NCBI RefSeq assembly: GCF_018619335.1
Contig: NZ_JAHHDX010000105.1
Location: forward strand, 24,563 to 88,562
Length of the DNA: 64,000 nucleotides
Source of the DNA: Alteromonas sp. ALT199
GTDB taxonomy: Bacteria; Pseudomonadota; Gammaproteobacteria; Enterobacterales; Alteromonadaceae
Direction of reading: 5' to 3'
This document shows positions 9,845 through 19,791 of this stretch, piece by piece. Each line of letters opens with the position of its first letter. Position 1 is the first letter of the stretch. A program made the translations under genes and the position numbers. Under the pieces are notes generated by a model. The model worked only from the letters and a program-made list of their open reading frames with translations, did not search any database and had not been told where the DNA came from.

Positions 9845-12800
9845 TTAAGCTAATGTGTGGTTTCTGTAACGATATCGTTGAAATGTCGCCACTATAGTTG
9901 GGGTGAATACTAAAGACAAGATAACCGAGAAACCTACACCACCTGCAAGCACAACAGCCAGTGGCGGCCAGAAACTCCCTTCACTGAATAATAGCAGCGG
10001 AATTAAACCACCTACCGTCGTAAACGTTGTCGAAAGTATATGACGGCTACAGCTCATGGTTTCTTCAACAATAGCCTTGGTATCACCTTGTTTTGCTTTT
10101 GGATTAGCATTGATTGCGGCAATGACCACTATCGAGCCGTTAATCGCAACACCGATAAGTCCTGCACAACCAAGCAATGGATTAAACCCTACTGGCAAAC
10201 CAGAAATCCATAAACTAAACATTCCTAGCCCTACCGAGAGTATGGCGACAAGAGCAATTACGCCTGCCATACGCAGGCTTGTAAACGTTAGAATCAATGT
10301 TGTTATCATCAGTACCAATAAAACAGGGGCATAAGTGGCAAGCTTACCTAATGCTTGCTGCTGTTCATCAGCATCGCCAGCCAAATGGATCCTATAGCCC
10401 TCCGGCAACACTAATCGGCTTTCAAGCAAATCTCTTAACTGGTTACTGGCATCAATCGGAGGAACCCCAGGAAGTAAAAATGCTTGTATACGGTTAAGCC
10501 TTTCTCCGTCCACACGAGTAATGCTGCTGGTTGCAGGCTGTAGCGTTAAATTGGTTACTGCAGCCAGTGGTGACCACGAAATAGCATTATCACCAGCTAC
10601 AGGAATAGGCATTGCATCGACACCCGTTACATTTTGTCTGTACGCTTCTTCCAGTCTTACTCTAACCGGAATTTCTTCAGTACTTTCCAGTACCGAGCCA
10701 CCCGTAATACCCGAGAAGTTAATCTGCATTTGATTGGCAAGCTCAAAAAGCGTTAAGCCGAGGTAGGATAGGCTATCGCTGTCTGCATTTATTTTAAGCT
10801 CGGGCTCGCCCATAGAAATACTAGTGATGGACTGAGATATGCCGTCAACTTGTGACATCAACATACGTACCTTGTCGCCCAAGTCGTTCAGTACATTAAG
10901 ATCCGGCCCGAAGATTTCTACCTCGACTGGCGCGGCAATAGGCGGGCCTTGCCCGAAAGCTCGCACTACAATTTGTACCTCTGGGTATTCGTTATCGAGC
11001 GAATGCTGCAACTTACCTACCAGCGCTGCGGCGTCTTCTACCGTTTGGGTCGACACGACGGCATTCGCAAAGTAAGGCATGTTGTCACGGGTCATCATCT
11101 GGTTGTAGTACACCGACGGCGCAGAGCCTCCCACCAACCAACTAACTTGCTTCACGCCTTGCGCGCTGCGAATAGCAGCATCAATTTTTTTTACGTAGTT
11201 AGTGGTGTTATCAATACTGCTACCCTCTTTCGTCCACAGATAAACTTCAAACTGATCTCTATCTGCACTTGGAAAAAACACGCTAGCGAGAGTTGAAGAG
11301 AGCACAAAGCCCGACAAGCACAGCAAGGCCACAACCGGTAGCACTAGAATGGGTTGTTTTATCCAGCGCCCCAACTGCTTCTTGAAGGCTAAACTCAACT
11401 GCGGCGCTTGAAGCCCTACCTTCCACCACGTATTAGATACGGTTTCGCCTTGCGAAGCATTGTCGTGCTTTGGTAAAAATCGTGCGGCTAGTGCGGCGAT
11501 AATAGTCAGTGAAATAAACAGAGAGCCAATGAGCGCCATGACCACGCTTATCGCTATTGGTCCTACAAAATCACCTATATTTCCATCAAGAAGAAAGATA
11601 GGCATAAAGCCGAGAATGGTAGTAAGTGTTGAAGCTAAAAGTGGCGCAAATAAGTGAGAAACACTTTTTGCCATGGCGCCCACCCGCGTTAGGTTAGGGT
11701 CTTGTAAGTTAATGCGTATTTCGTCGGTAATTACAATGGCGTTATCAATCAGCAGGCCAATGGCGATGATCATGCCAAAAATTGACATTTGGTGTATTTG
11801 CTCATTGTAAAAACTTAACGAAAACAGAGCAAAAGCAGCGCACAATGGAAGTGCTAAGCCAACAATCCACGCTGCGCGAAACCCCATGAAAAGTAGAATG
11901 ACCATCATAACAACGGCACACCCCATCAACAAATTCATCGATAAGTCGGCAAGGCGAGTAGCGGTGTATTCGTTTTGCTCAAATGCCACAGTAGCGGTTA
12001 GGGTTCCGCTGAAATCTTTATTAAATTGCTCTACCACTGCTAAAGCACTTTCGGTCCACACGTCAGAGCGCAGTGAAGGCTGCATGCGGGCTGCTACAAA
12101 AATGGACTCTTCACCATTTAAAAGGGCTATCTCGCCCCGAGGTGTAGTGTAGCTGCGCTCAATCGAGGCGACATCTTCTACTCGCAAATAGCGCCCTTGC
12201 TCATTGACAAGGGGAATTGAGGCTATCATGTTTACACCATTTAAGCCCTCCCCCACTGTAAAACGTAAGTTACTTTGTTCGGTGTTCAACATACCAGCTG
12301 GCAGTTTGGGGTCAGCACGACTAATTCCATTACTGACTTGCTGTAGTGTTAGACCGGTAGCGGCAAGTTTTATAGGGTCTATGTTTACACTAATTTCTTC
12401 CTGCGGTGCGCCATATACACGCACTAACTCAGTGCCGTTAACATTGCGAAGACGGTCGGTAAGTTCTTGGGCTAATCGTGCAGTAAGCGTAATAGGAGTA
12501 TTTTCAAAATGATCGGCACGAACAGAAAGCAACAAGGTAAAAGCAGTTGCACCGCGTTTTTCGTCAAATATTGGTGCCATAGCGCCTTCTGGGAATGACT
12601 CAGCGGCAGCACCTATTGCATCGCGAATTTCACTAAACAGCTGTTCATTACTGGTGTTATCAATCCAGTCCTGCGTCTCAATCAAAATAATAGAAATACC
12701 AGCGCGAGAAGTCGATTTCACTTCCTTAATTTCAAATATTTCTCGCAACCTGTCTTCAAGTACGTCACTGACTAGTGCTTCAACGCGCTCGGCAGATGCA

Positions 12801-12991
12801 CCAGGATACTGGGTAATGATCAGTGCGTTTCGTGTGTCAATTCGAGGGTCTTCTATTCGCGGCAATGAGCCTAAAGCTGATAACCCCGCAGTAATCAAAA
12901 TCAACAAACTTAAAACCAGCAAATGACCGCGTCGATAAAAGAGGGTGTACCACGGGTAGGATTTATCGGTGTCGAAATTGAATGACTTCAT
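9845..12991 (-). CDS. RND efflux transporter permease
   Basis: 1048-residue proton-driven inner-membrane pump of the RND superfamily (HAE/AcrB-like). The first helix lies near residue 25, followed by a large periplasmic loop beginning YPGASAERVE. A helix bundle with the GLLIDNAIVITDEI motif carries the conserved acidic residues of helix 4, then come a second periplasmic loop and a final helix bundle. Its ATG overlaps the stop of the adaptor gene by one base (TAATG), so the two are translationally coupled. No outer-membrane channel gene is adjacent, so a TolC-like protein encoded elsewhere is expected. Substrates cannot be predicted. The divergent TetR-type gene is the likely repressor. Confidence 0.92.
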   Translation of the reverse strand: MKSFNFDTDKSYPWYTLFYRRGHLLVLSLLILITAGLSALGSLPRIEDPRIDTRNALIITQYPGASAERVEALVSDVLEDRLREIFEIKEVKSTSRAGISIILIETQDWIDNTSNEQLFSEIRDAIGAAAESFPEGAMAPIFDEKRGATAFTLLLSVRADHFENTPITLTARLAQELTDRLRNVNGTELVRVYGAPQEEISVNIDPIKLAATGLTLQQVSNGISRADPKLPAGMLNTEQSNLRFTVGEGLNGVNMIASIPLVNEQGRYLRVEDVASIERSYTTPRGEIALLNGEESIFVAARMQPSLRSDVWTESALAVVEQFNKDFSGTLTATVAFEQNEYTATRLADLSMNLLMGCAVVMMVILLFMGFRAAWIVGLALPLCAAFALFSLSFYNEQIHQMSIFGMIIAIGLLIDNAIVITDEIRINLQDPNLTRVGAMAKSVSHLFAPLLASTLTTILGFMPIFLLDGNIGDFVGPIAISVVMALIGSLFISLTIIAALAARFLPKHDNASQGETVSNTWWKVGLQAPQLSLAFKKQLGRWIKQPILVLPVVALLCLSGFVLSSTLASVFFPSADRDQFEVYLWTKEGSSIDNTTNYVKKIDAAIRSAQGVKQVSWLVGGSAPSVYYNQMMTRDNMPYFANAVVSTQTVEDAAALVGKLQHSLDNEYPEVQIVVRAFGQGPPIAAPVEVEIFGPDLNVLNDLGDKVRMLMSQVDGISQSITSISMGEPELKINADSDSLSYLGLTLFELANQMQINFSGITGGSVLESTEEIPVRVRLEEAYRQNVTGVDAMPIPVAGDNAISWSPLAAVTNLTLQPATSSITRVDGERLNRIQAFLLPGVPPIDASNQLRDLLESRLVLPEGYRIHLAGDADEQQQALGKLATYAPVLLVLMITTLILTFTSLRMAGVIALVAILSVGLGMFSLWISGLPVGFNPLLGCAGLIGVAINGSIVVIAAINANPKAKQGDTKAIVEETMSCSRHILSTTFTTVGGLIPLLLFSEGSFWPPLAVVLAGGVGFSVILSLVFTPTIVATFQRYRYRNHTLA

Positions 12992-14130
12992 TAATACGCC
13001 CCAGCTTGGTGTTGACTGGGTAGGGCTACCATTTGCCCCGGCGCTAATTTATGGGTGCCTTCGCTAACGTAAATATCTCCATTTTTGAGCGCGCCGCGAA
13101 CAAACGCTTTGTTTCCATCAGTGTAAACTACTTCTACAACACGCGCTTCTAAGGAGGCGTTTGACTCACTGGATAATACAAAAACACGCCATAAGCCTCT
13201 AAGTCCATTACTTAGTGCGTTTACCGGCAGCCAAGCCCCTGTTTCAAAGTGAGAGCGGAAAGCAGACAATATCGCCATATCACCAGGACGGACCCGTTCG
13301 TTACTATTAAGAGTGACAAGAATATCTACTGTTCGTGTTTGTACATTACGTATGGGAAGGCGCTGCGACACTGTACCTGCCACGTCCATATCTCCTACAC
13401 GCACAAGTACGGGTTCATTTACGTCGAATTGCTCTACAACGTCAGCGGGCACAGCAAAGCGAGCTTGATAGTTGTCGATACTCGTAATACCAAACACAGG
13501 GCTTCCTGCGCTAACCACGCTACCTTCATCAAAAAACCGGCGATTTACAACGCCATCAAAAGGCGAAATTAGCGTCGTTTTTTCCAGCTCTACTTTTAGA
13601 GATTCGAGGGCTGCCTGCATTTCACTAACTTGAGCTTTAGCTACATTTAAGCTCGCTTTTGCTTCATCTAATCGTTGCGCCGACTCTAACTTTCTTTCTA
13701 CCAATGAAGTGGTTCTATCACTGTTGACCTTGGCAAGAGCTAGGTCCGCATTTGCCCGTTCTATCGCCGCTTGAAGTTCTCGCTTTCTGGCATTTAGGCG
13801 TTGAATATCTTGCTGCGCTAGAATGTCGCCTTTACTCACCACATCGCCTTCTTCAACAAGTACTCGCGTAACTTGGCCTGCTACATCAAAAGAAACAGAC
13901 GTTGCTTTGGGAGATTCAACTAACCCAAACACGTTAATAGGCGTTTCAAAGCCAGACTGAATCGCTACCGTGCCTGTCGAAACCGCTACAGGCAATCTTG
14001 CCTCAGGCGTTTGGGTCGCGTTGCCAAAACCAGCAGTCATTAAAAGAATCACCAATGCTGCTGTAAAAACGGCAATCGAAATTATTAACGTGAATTTGCC
14101 ACTTTTCGTCGGTGTATTTACAGCAGTCAT
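12991..14130 (-). CDS. RND efflux periplasmic adaptor (membrane fusion protein)
   Basis: 379-residue HlyD/AcrA-type adaptor: N-terminal membrane anchor (about 12-36), biotinyl-lipoyl halves around a coiled-coil hairpin (about 100-190), a beta-barrel domain (about 215-295) and a membrane-proximal domain. The ATG at 14130 is preferred over an upstream alternative at 14148 because AAAGGAA lies six bases before it. It links the permease to an outer-membrane channel. It is the first gene of a two-gene operon whose promoter region is shared with the divergent TetR-type regulator. Confidence 0.9.
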   Translation of the reverse strand: MTAVNTPTKSGKFTLIISIAVFTAALVILLMTAGFGNATQTPEARLPVAVSTGTVAIQSGFETPINVFGLVESPKATSVSFDVAGQVTRVLVEEGDVVSKGDILAQQDIQRLNARKRELQAAIERANADLALAKVNSDRTTSLVERKLESAQRLDEAKASLNVAKAQVSEMQAALESLKVELEKTTLISPFDGVVNRRFFDEGSVVSAGSPVFGITSIDNYQARFAVPADVVEQFDVNEPVLVRVGDMDVAGTVSQRLPIRNVQTRTVDILVTLNSNERVRPGDMAILSAFRSHFETGAWLPVNALSNGLRGLWRVFVLSSESNASLEARVVEVVYTDGNKAFVRGALKNGDIYVSEGTHKLAPGQMVALPSQHQAGAY

Positions 14131-14193
14131 AACAGTTCCTTTAACCAATTTTGCGAGCGCTTTCGGCTATATTTGCATACTTATTGTGCTATG

Positions 14194-14221
14194 CTAGTAT
14201 ATAAATACTAGACCGTCCAGT
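14194..14221. promoter_or_regulatory. Candidate TetR-type operator palindromes
   Basis: Two overlapping palindromes lie between the efflux operon and its divergent regulator: CTAGTAT-N4-ATACTAG (14194-14211, perfect arms) and ACTAGAC-C-GTCCAGT (14207-14221, 6 of 7 pairs). The second has the GAC-N-GTC core common in TetR-family operators. Position and symmetry suggest repressor binding that would cover both promoters. Confidence 0.6.
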
Positions 14222-14258
14222 TTGATATTTAATATTCTGTAGTAAAGTGAGAACATAC

Positions 14259-14906
14259 GTGGCTACAACAAGAAAGCAAGGTCGTCCAAAGAGTGAAGAG
14301 AAATACTACCTTGTATTGCATGCAGCATCCCGCTTATTTCTTAAGGAAGGGTTTGCCAATACGTCAATGGACACAGTGGCAAAAGCTTCCGGGGTGTCTA
14401 AACAAACCGTTTACTCTCATTTCGAAAACAAAGATGCCTTATTTAAAGCGGCAATCTCCTCGAAATGCAGGTCATATCAACTCGATACTCAGCAACTTAT
14501 TGACGCCACGTCAGGCTCTCTCTCATTGTTTGAATGCTTACAAAAAGTAGGCTGTCAGTTTGTTCGCCTATTACAAGACCCTGACGCTATTGCCATATAT
14601 CGCGTAATTATAGCTGAAGCGGTAAATAGCCCACATGTGGCTACACTGTTTTATCAAGCAGGCCCTGAAGCATCACTCGCTACGCTAAGCGATGTTATTG
14701 AAAAATTTGGGCAAGGCAGTTTAAACGCAGATGTTGCTCAGCAACTGGCCGTGGATTTTTGCGCGTTGCTTAAAGGCGAATACCACACCATGATGCTTTG
14801 CGGCATACAATCCCCGCTGAAAGACGAAGAGATCACAGCGCACGTAAATAGCGCCGCTGAAAAAATTCTACTGCTTTTCACTCACTATACTCAGCAACAC
14901 AGCTAA
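14259..14906 (+). CDS. TetR/AcrR family transcriptional regulator
   Basis: About 215 residues. The N-terminal TetR helix-turn-helix reads MDTVAKASGVSKQTVYSHFENKD, here quoted in parts: TVAKASGVSK and QTVYSHFENKD. A C-terminal ligand and dimer domain follows. I prefer the GTG at 14259 (VATTRKQGRPKSEEK, with GTGAG upstream) over the GTG at 14247, which lacks a ribosome site. It is divergent from the RND operon, and the short intergenic region has palindromes typical of TetR operators, so it probably represses the pump and itself until an inducer binds. The ligand is unknown. Confidence 0.88.
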   Translation: MATTRKQGRPKSEEKYYLVLHAASRLFLKEGFANTSMDTVAKASGVSKQTVYSHFENKDALFKAAISSKCRSYQLDTQQLIDATSGSLSLFECLQKVGCQFVRLLQDPDAIAIYRVIIAEAVNSPHVATLFYQAGPEASLATLSDVIEKFGQGSLNADVAQQLAVDFCALLKGEYHTMMLCGIQSPLKDEEITAHVNSAAEKILLLFTHYTQQHS

Positions 14907-15070
14907 GCGGTGTTTGCTGTAAATTAAAGATACTTTTCAACATAGCGCAAATACCATTTCAATAATTCGTCAATCATAGAAAAACGTAAGGCGAGATTTG
15001 AATTGCCCTAATGACTTAATAACAGCGGTATTATAAACTAGCGGCGTTTTCGTTGATGATTGAGAAGCGC

Positions 15071-16084
15071 ATGTCTGACTTTACCGGTAACCATATTCTT
15101 TCGGTTAATCAATTCGATCGCGAGGCCATTGAGAAAGTTTTCTCAGTCGCCAATTCCATGAAGCCTTATGCTAAGCGGCAAAAGCGCACAACCGTACTAG
15201 ACGGCGCTATTCTCGGAAATCTTTTCTTCGAACCAAGTACGCGTACTCGCGTGAGCTTTGGTACCGCTTTTAATCTTTTAGGCGGTGAAGTAAGAGAAAC
15301 TACGGGCATGTCGAGCTCTGCACTCGCTAAAGGCGAGTCGCTTTATGACACAGCTCGGGTATTAAGCGGCTACTCAGACATTATTGCTATGCGACACCCT
15401 GCCGCAGGCTCTGTTGCCGAGTTCTCTGAAGGAAGCCGTGTTCCTGTAATTAATGGGGGCGACGGCGCAAACGAACATCCTACTCAAGCACTGTTAGACC
15501 TTTTCACTATTAAGCGTGAGCTTGAATATAACGGTCACAACATTGACGGTTTGCACATAGCGATGATTGGCGATTTACGTTACGGGCGAACCGTGCATTC
15601 TTTATCACGCTTGCTGTGTTTGTTTAAAAATATTCGCTTTACGTTAATATCGCCAAAAGAATTGGCCATGCCTCAACCAGTTATTGACGCTATTGAGAAC
15701 GCAGGACACCAGCTTACTATCACAGAAACTCTCGAAGGAAGTATGGATGCGGATATATGCTATCAAACACGCATTCAAGAAGAGCGCTTCCCTTCTCAAG
15801 AAGAAGCGAACAAATACCGAGGTAAGTTCCGCCTAAATCAGTCGATTTATACGAAACACTTTCAGTCGAAGACCGTTATTATGCATCCACTTCCCCGTGA
15901 TTCTCGTATGGAAGCCAACGAACTAGATAACGATCTAAACCTTAATCCAAACTTAGCTATCTTCAGGCAAACCGACAACGGTGTGCTCGTAAGAATGGCC
16001 TTGTTTGCGCTTACTCTTGGTGTGGAGAACCTTCTCACCAAGTACGAGCGCGACGTAGTTTGGTACAGCAACAAGAGTAAGTAA
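15071..16084 (+). CDS. pyrB: Aspartate carbamoyltransferase catalytic subunit
   Basis: Second step of pyrimidine synthesis: carbamoyl phosphate plus aspartate to carbamoyl aspartate. The carbamoyl phosphate loop [20 protein letters not shown] and MHPLPRDSR are intact. About 337 residues, longer than the E. coli catalytic chain, with a C-terminal tail ending VVWYSNKSK. The ATG at 15071 ([10 protein letters not shown]) is preferred; upstream TTG/ATG codons at 15053 and 15056 are alternatives. No pyrI regulatory-chain gene follows; instead hemL begins four bases after the stop. Confidence 0.93.
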   Translation: MSDFTGNHILSVNQFDREAIEKVFSVANSMKPYAKRQKRTTVLDGAILGNLFFEPSTRTRVSFGTAFNLLGGEVRETTGMSSSALAKGESLYDTARVLSGYSDIIAMRHPAAGSVAEFSEGSRVPVINGGDGANEHPTQALLDLFTIKRELEYNGHNIDGLHIAMIGDLRYGRTVHSLSRLLCLFKNIRFTLISPKELAMPQPVIDAIENAGHQLTITETLEGSMDADICYQTRIQEERFPSQEEANKYRGKFRLNQSIYTKHFQSKTVIMHPLPRDSRMEANELDNDLNLNPNLAIFRQTDNGVLVRMALFALTLGVENLLTKYERDVVWYSNKSK

Positions 16085-16088
16085 TTAC

Positions 16089-17369
16089 ATGCAAAAATCT
16101 GAAGCCCTATTTACCCGCGCCCAGAAAACCATTCCCGGTGGCGTAAACTCACCTGTTCGCGCTTTTAAAGCAGTGGGCGGCACACCCCGCTTTATTACCA
16201 AAGCTGATGGTGCTTATATGTGGGACGCGGACGGTAAACAATACATTGACTATATCCAGTCTTGGGGGCCGATGGTATTAGGTCACAACAATGCGAAAAT
16301 TCGCGAAGCAGTGATTGAGGCATCACATAGCGGTCTTTCTTTCGGAGCGCCTACCGAAGCCGAAGTGATCATGGCAGAACTTGTTAGCGAACTGGTTCCG
16401 TCGATGGAAATGGTGCGCATGGTGAACTCTGGCACAGAAGCCACCATGTCGGCCATTCGTTTAGCACGCGGCTACACAAGCCGAAACAAAATCGTTAAGT
16501 TCGAGGGTTGTTACCACGGGCACGCTGACTCACTGTTAGTGAAAGCAGGCTCTGGCGCGTTAACCCTTGGTGTACCAAGCTCTCCTGGTGTACCAGCAAA
16601 CGTTGCTGAACACACGCTTACAGTGGAATACAACAACCTCGATAGCGTAAAAGAAATTTTTGAAGCTCATGGTGACGATATCGCGTGTATCATTGTTGAG
16701 CCAGTAGCAGGGAACATGAACTGCATCCCGCCTGTAGAGGGCTTTCTTGAGGGGCTTCGTGCAATCTGCGATGAGTACGCCAGTGTACTTATATTTGACG
16801 AGGTAATGACTGGTTTCCGCGTATCTCGTGGCGGTGCTCAGGAACGCTATAATATCAAACCTGACTTAACCTGCTTAGGTAAAGTTATTGGCGGCGGTAT
16901 GCCCGTGGGCTGTTTTGGAGGACGTCGTGATATTATTACTCATATAGCGCCAACAGGCCCTGTGTATCAAGCAGGCACTTTATCAGGAAACCCTGTGGCC
17001 ATGGCGGCAGGCCTTGCAGCATTAACCCAAATTAAACAGCCTGATCTCTACGATTCTATCTTTGAGAATACACAAATGTTAGTTGATGGGTTCCAAGCTC
17101 TGGCAGACAAACACAATATTAGTCTAACTACTAATATTGCAGGCAGCATGTTTGGGATATTCTTTACTGACGTAGAGAAAGTTACTAACTATAAGCAGGC
17201 GATTAACTGCAATACAGAACAATTCAATAGGTTTTATCACGGTATGTTAGAGCAAGGTGTTTATTTAGCCCCCGCATCCTATGAAGCAGGTTTTGTCTCT
17301 AAAGCACACGATGTTGATGTCATTGAAAAAACACTGGCAGCAGCAGATAAAGTGTTCTCAAATTTGTAA
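16089..17369 (+). CDS. hemL: Glutamate-1-semialdehyde 2,1-aminomutase
   Basis: PLP enzyme of the C5 tetrapyrrole pathway making 5-aminolevulinate. 426 residues, the standard length. The PLP lysine is Lys265 in [13 protein letters not shown], with DEVMTGFR upstream and [14 protein letters not shown] for phosphate binding. The ATG lies four bases after the pyrB stop, so it is probably co-transcribed and possibly translationally coupled to pyrB, although the two pathways are unrelated. No terminator is evident directly downstream. Confidence 0.97.
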   Translation: MQKSEALFTRAQKTIPGGVNSPVRAFKAVGGTPRFITKADGAYMWDADGKQYIDYIQSWGPMVLGHNNAKIREAVIEASHSGLSFGAPTEAEVIMAELVSELVPSMEMVRMVNSGTEATMSAIRLARGYTSRNKIVKFEGCYHGHADSLLVKAGSGALTLGVPSSPGVPANVAEHTLTVEYNNLDSVKEIFEAHGDDIACIIVEPVAGNMNCIPPVEGFLEGLRAICDEYASVLIFDEVMTGFRVSRGGAQERYNIKPDLTCLGKVIGGGMPVGCFGGRRDIITHIAPTGPVYQAGTLSGNPVAMAAGLAALTQIKQPDLYDSIFENTQMLVDGFQALADKHNISLTTNIAGSMFGIFFTDVEKVTNYKQAINCNTEQFNRFYHGMLEQGVYLAPASYEAGFVSKAHDVDVIEKTLAAADKVFSNL

Positions 17370-17535
17370 ATTAATTGCCTCTTAATCGTTTATTCAAGCT
17401 CGGCGCTAGCATATTTTGTAAATGTAATTAAAAGTAATATGTTAACGCCGAATTCTCCTTTATACTTTCTTGGTAGCTCAATTTTTATTCTCTTTTTACT
17501 GTTTTTCGTTGAGATTTTAAAAGGTTTGGTTAGCA

Positions 17536-18612
17536 ATGGATTGGCAAAAAACTGCGCTTCTCGCTCTTATTGTTTATAGCGTTGTTATCAGCGTTCTTTA
17601 TGTCAGACGTAGCAGACGCTTTAAGTATCGTCTAAAAAAAGCGCTTACTCGCAACACTGGTAGGCATGCCGCCACACTTCAGGCCGCAGATGAAGCTAAA
17701 TTTCAAGCAGCAGCCGATGAAGCCTTAAAACTTACGCAAACCTTTCAAAAATTTGTCCCTAGGCAATTCGTTGAACATATGGCAACCACCGATGTCGAGT
17801 CACTTGAGCTTGGTTATGCAGCTGAAAATGATGTCGCTATTATGTTTTGTGATATTCGTGGGTTTGCTGGTTTCTCCGAGCGCATCACTCCTCAGGAATT
17901 AATGAATTTTCTTAATTCATACTTCACACGTATGAACGACCCCATTCACCAAAATCGTGGTTTTATTGACAAATTTATGGGCGACGGCATTATGGCGCTG
18001 TTCGACCACCAAGGAGGCACTCCTCAACAAAAAGCACTAGATGCAATTCAAGCAGCACTGGATTTACGTAAAGCACTTACTGTTTACAATGGGCATAGAA
18101 AAAACTGCGATTACGAACCTATCAACATGGGAATAGGCATTCATTTTGGCCCCGTCATTATGGGAACGGTGGGCTCGGAAGATAGAATGGATACCACAGT
18201 AATTGGTGACAGCGTAAATATCGCATCACGTTTAGAAGCGCTAACACCAAAGTATCAAGCCGACATCATAGTTAGTGCTCAAGTGCTTCAAATTATAGGC
18301 CCTGGATACCCTGTTCATACACGTTTGCTAGATTGGGTAAGGGTAAAGGGGCGTAAAACGCCAATCGAAATATATGAAGTATTAAGCCATCTTCCAGAAG
18401 AAGAACGGGAAAGAAAACTGAGTATACAAACTAAAATAGCCGCAGGGGTAGCGTGTAGAATTAATCAACAGTGGGATGAGGCCATTGCTTTTTTTGAAAC
18501 TGCACTTGCTATGAACCCTGATGACTCACTGGCCCACCACCATCTTGATGTATGCCGAGTTTATAGGAATTTAGACCTTGCAGTTGATTGGGACGGCGCG
18601 CTTGTTCTCTAA
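17536..18612 (+). CDS. Membrane-anchored class III adenylate/guanylate cyclase with TPR tail
   Basis: 358 residues: one N-terminal transmembrane helix (about 5-23), a coiled linker, then a class III nucleotide cyclase domain (about 97-285), then a TPR-like helix pair (about 290-345). The metal Asp residues are Asp106 (FCDIRGF) and Asp150 (FMGDG). Lys146 and the Asp219-Thr220 region (MDTTVIGDSVN) favour adenine, and Asn228 and Arg232 are the transition-state residues. It therefore looks catalytically complete and most likely makes cAMP (inference). It stands alone between hemL and the convergent DyP gene. Confidence 0.88.
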   Translation: MDWQKTALLALIVYSVVISVLYVRRSRRFKYRLKKALTRNTGRHAATLQAADEAKFQAAADEALKLTQTFQKFVPRQFVEHMATTDVESLELGYAAENDVAIMFCDIRGFAGFSERITPQELMNFLNSYFTRMNDPIHQNRGFIDKFMGDGIMALFDHQGGTPQQKALDAIQAALDLRKALTVYNGHRKNCDYEPINMGIGIHFGPVIMGTVGSEDRMDTTVIGDSVNIASRLEALTPKYQADIIVSAQVLQIIGPGYPVHTRLLDWVRVKGRKTPIEIYEVLSHLPEEERERKLSIQTKIAAGVACRINQQWDEAIAFFETALAMNPDDSLAHHHLDVCRVYRNLDLAVDWDGALVL

Positions 18613-18684
18613 CAATCTATCGGCATTAGTTGCCAGTGACACCACTTACCTTTAGCAGTAAAACTGCAGTATAGGTTCATTCTT

Positions 18685-19611
18685 TTAGCTTTCTGAGAGC
18701 TTTGCCTGCTGGCGAATAAAAGTTACCGATGGCGCAAAAAACGCGGCGCCTGTTTCAGCACTTGTGAAATCTAACCAGCGGTCGTAATCGCCCTCACCGT
18801 TGCCGTATATTTGGCTATGTAGCATCTGTTTAAACGGACGCGCACTAGCGCTGCAGCTTACAAAGAACAAACCTTGAGAAGCCAGATCGCCGTATGGCAT
18901 ACCTTGTTTTATTAGTCTTGGACCATCACCATCGGGACCAACTGAGCTTGCCCTTACACAATGTGAAGACTCAGACTGTTCACTACTTACCAAGTTGTGT
19001 TCTTGTGTGGTTCCCATCACTTGTTCTTGCTGACGACTTGAAAGGCTATTCCAGCGCCTTAAATCATGGCGATAGCGCTGAACGTGTACATAGCTGCCAC
19101 CGCTAAAATCGGGGTCGTCTTCACCGATTATTCCCACTTTACGCCGGTTCATACCGCGAGGGTTATCGGCACCGTATAAATATCCATTGAGATCACGCCC
19201 GTCTAGGTACCTAAACCCGCGCACTTGCTCTACAAGTTCAACGTGAATGCGCAAGAGATCCATCACTTCGATACCCACTGCATGACATATATCTAAGCGG
19301 TCTGCGCGAATTTGAATGAAAATATCACAAGGCATAGTCGGGGCACTTCTATCCTCGCACTGCATATCTGGGAAAGGGGTTAGTTCAATAGGAATGAGGC
19401 CGGGATAAACTTCAGCCCAATAGCCAGTACCAATGGCTACAACTCCCGTTACCATGGCCTCGTAATGTTCATTTTCAAAATGCTCAAAAACATCCAGCAC
19501 GCGCGAAAGTTTAGCCCGCACTGCTTGACTATCATCATCAATCACGTTCAGTAATAAATACTGTGCATGTAAATTTGGCTCAGCGCAAAGGCCTTTTTGT
19601 GGTTGTGTCAT
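18685..19611 (-). CDS. DyP-type peroxidase family protein (YfeX-like) with altered GxxDG motif
   Basis: 308-residue cytoplasmic haem protein of the dye-decolourising peroxidase family; no signal peptide. YfeX-like blocks are visible: FRYLDGRDLNGY, GGSYVHVQRYRHDLRRWN, PYGDLASQGLFFVSC and FFAPS. The proximal haem His is probably His217 in SSHCVRA. The hallmark GxxDG motif, whose Asp assists peroxide cleavage, reads GYLYG at 143-147, so Tyr146 replaces the Asp; the codon is TAC. The following ADNP is retained. Haem binding seems kept while peroxidase chemistry may be weakened or changed. AAGAG precedes the ATG. The ggt gene lies upstream on the same strand with about 180 bases between. Confidence 0.85.
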   Translation of the reverse strand: MTQPQKGLCAEPNLHAQYLLLNVIDDDSQAVRAKLSRVLDVFEHFENEHYEAMVTGVVAIGTGYWAEVYPGLIPIELTPFPDMQCEDRSAPTMPCDIFIQIRADRLDICHAVGIEVMDLLRIHVELVEQVRGFRYLDGRDLNGYLYGADNPRGMNRRKVGIIGEDDPDFSGGSYVHVQRYRHDLRRWNSLSSRQQEQVMGTTQEHNLVSSEQSESSHCVRASSVGPDGDGPRLIKQGMPYGDLASQGLFFVSCSASARPFKQMLHSQIYGNGEGDYDRWLDFTSAETGAAFFAPSVTFIRQQAKLSES

Positions 19612-19791
19612 TGCCGCTCTTGTTGTTATTAACGCCTCATTAAGACGTTTCGCTGCTGGCGACCATTCGCCGCGCTTTGTGTTGCGAATCTTTCTATTAA
19701 CTATAGCAACTACTTCAAACTTAAACCCTTTTCAAGTGAAGCAGTGTTCGATGAAACGTTATTCCATCGCTCAATATTTGCACCAGTTTGC

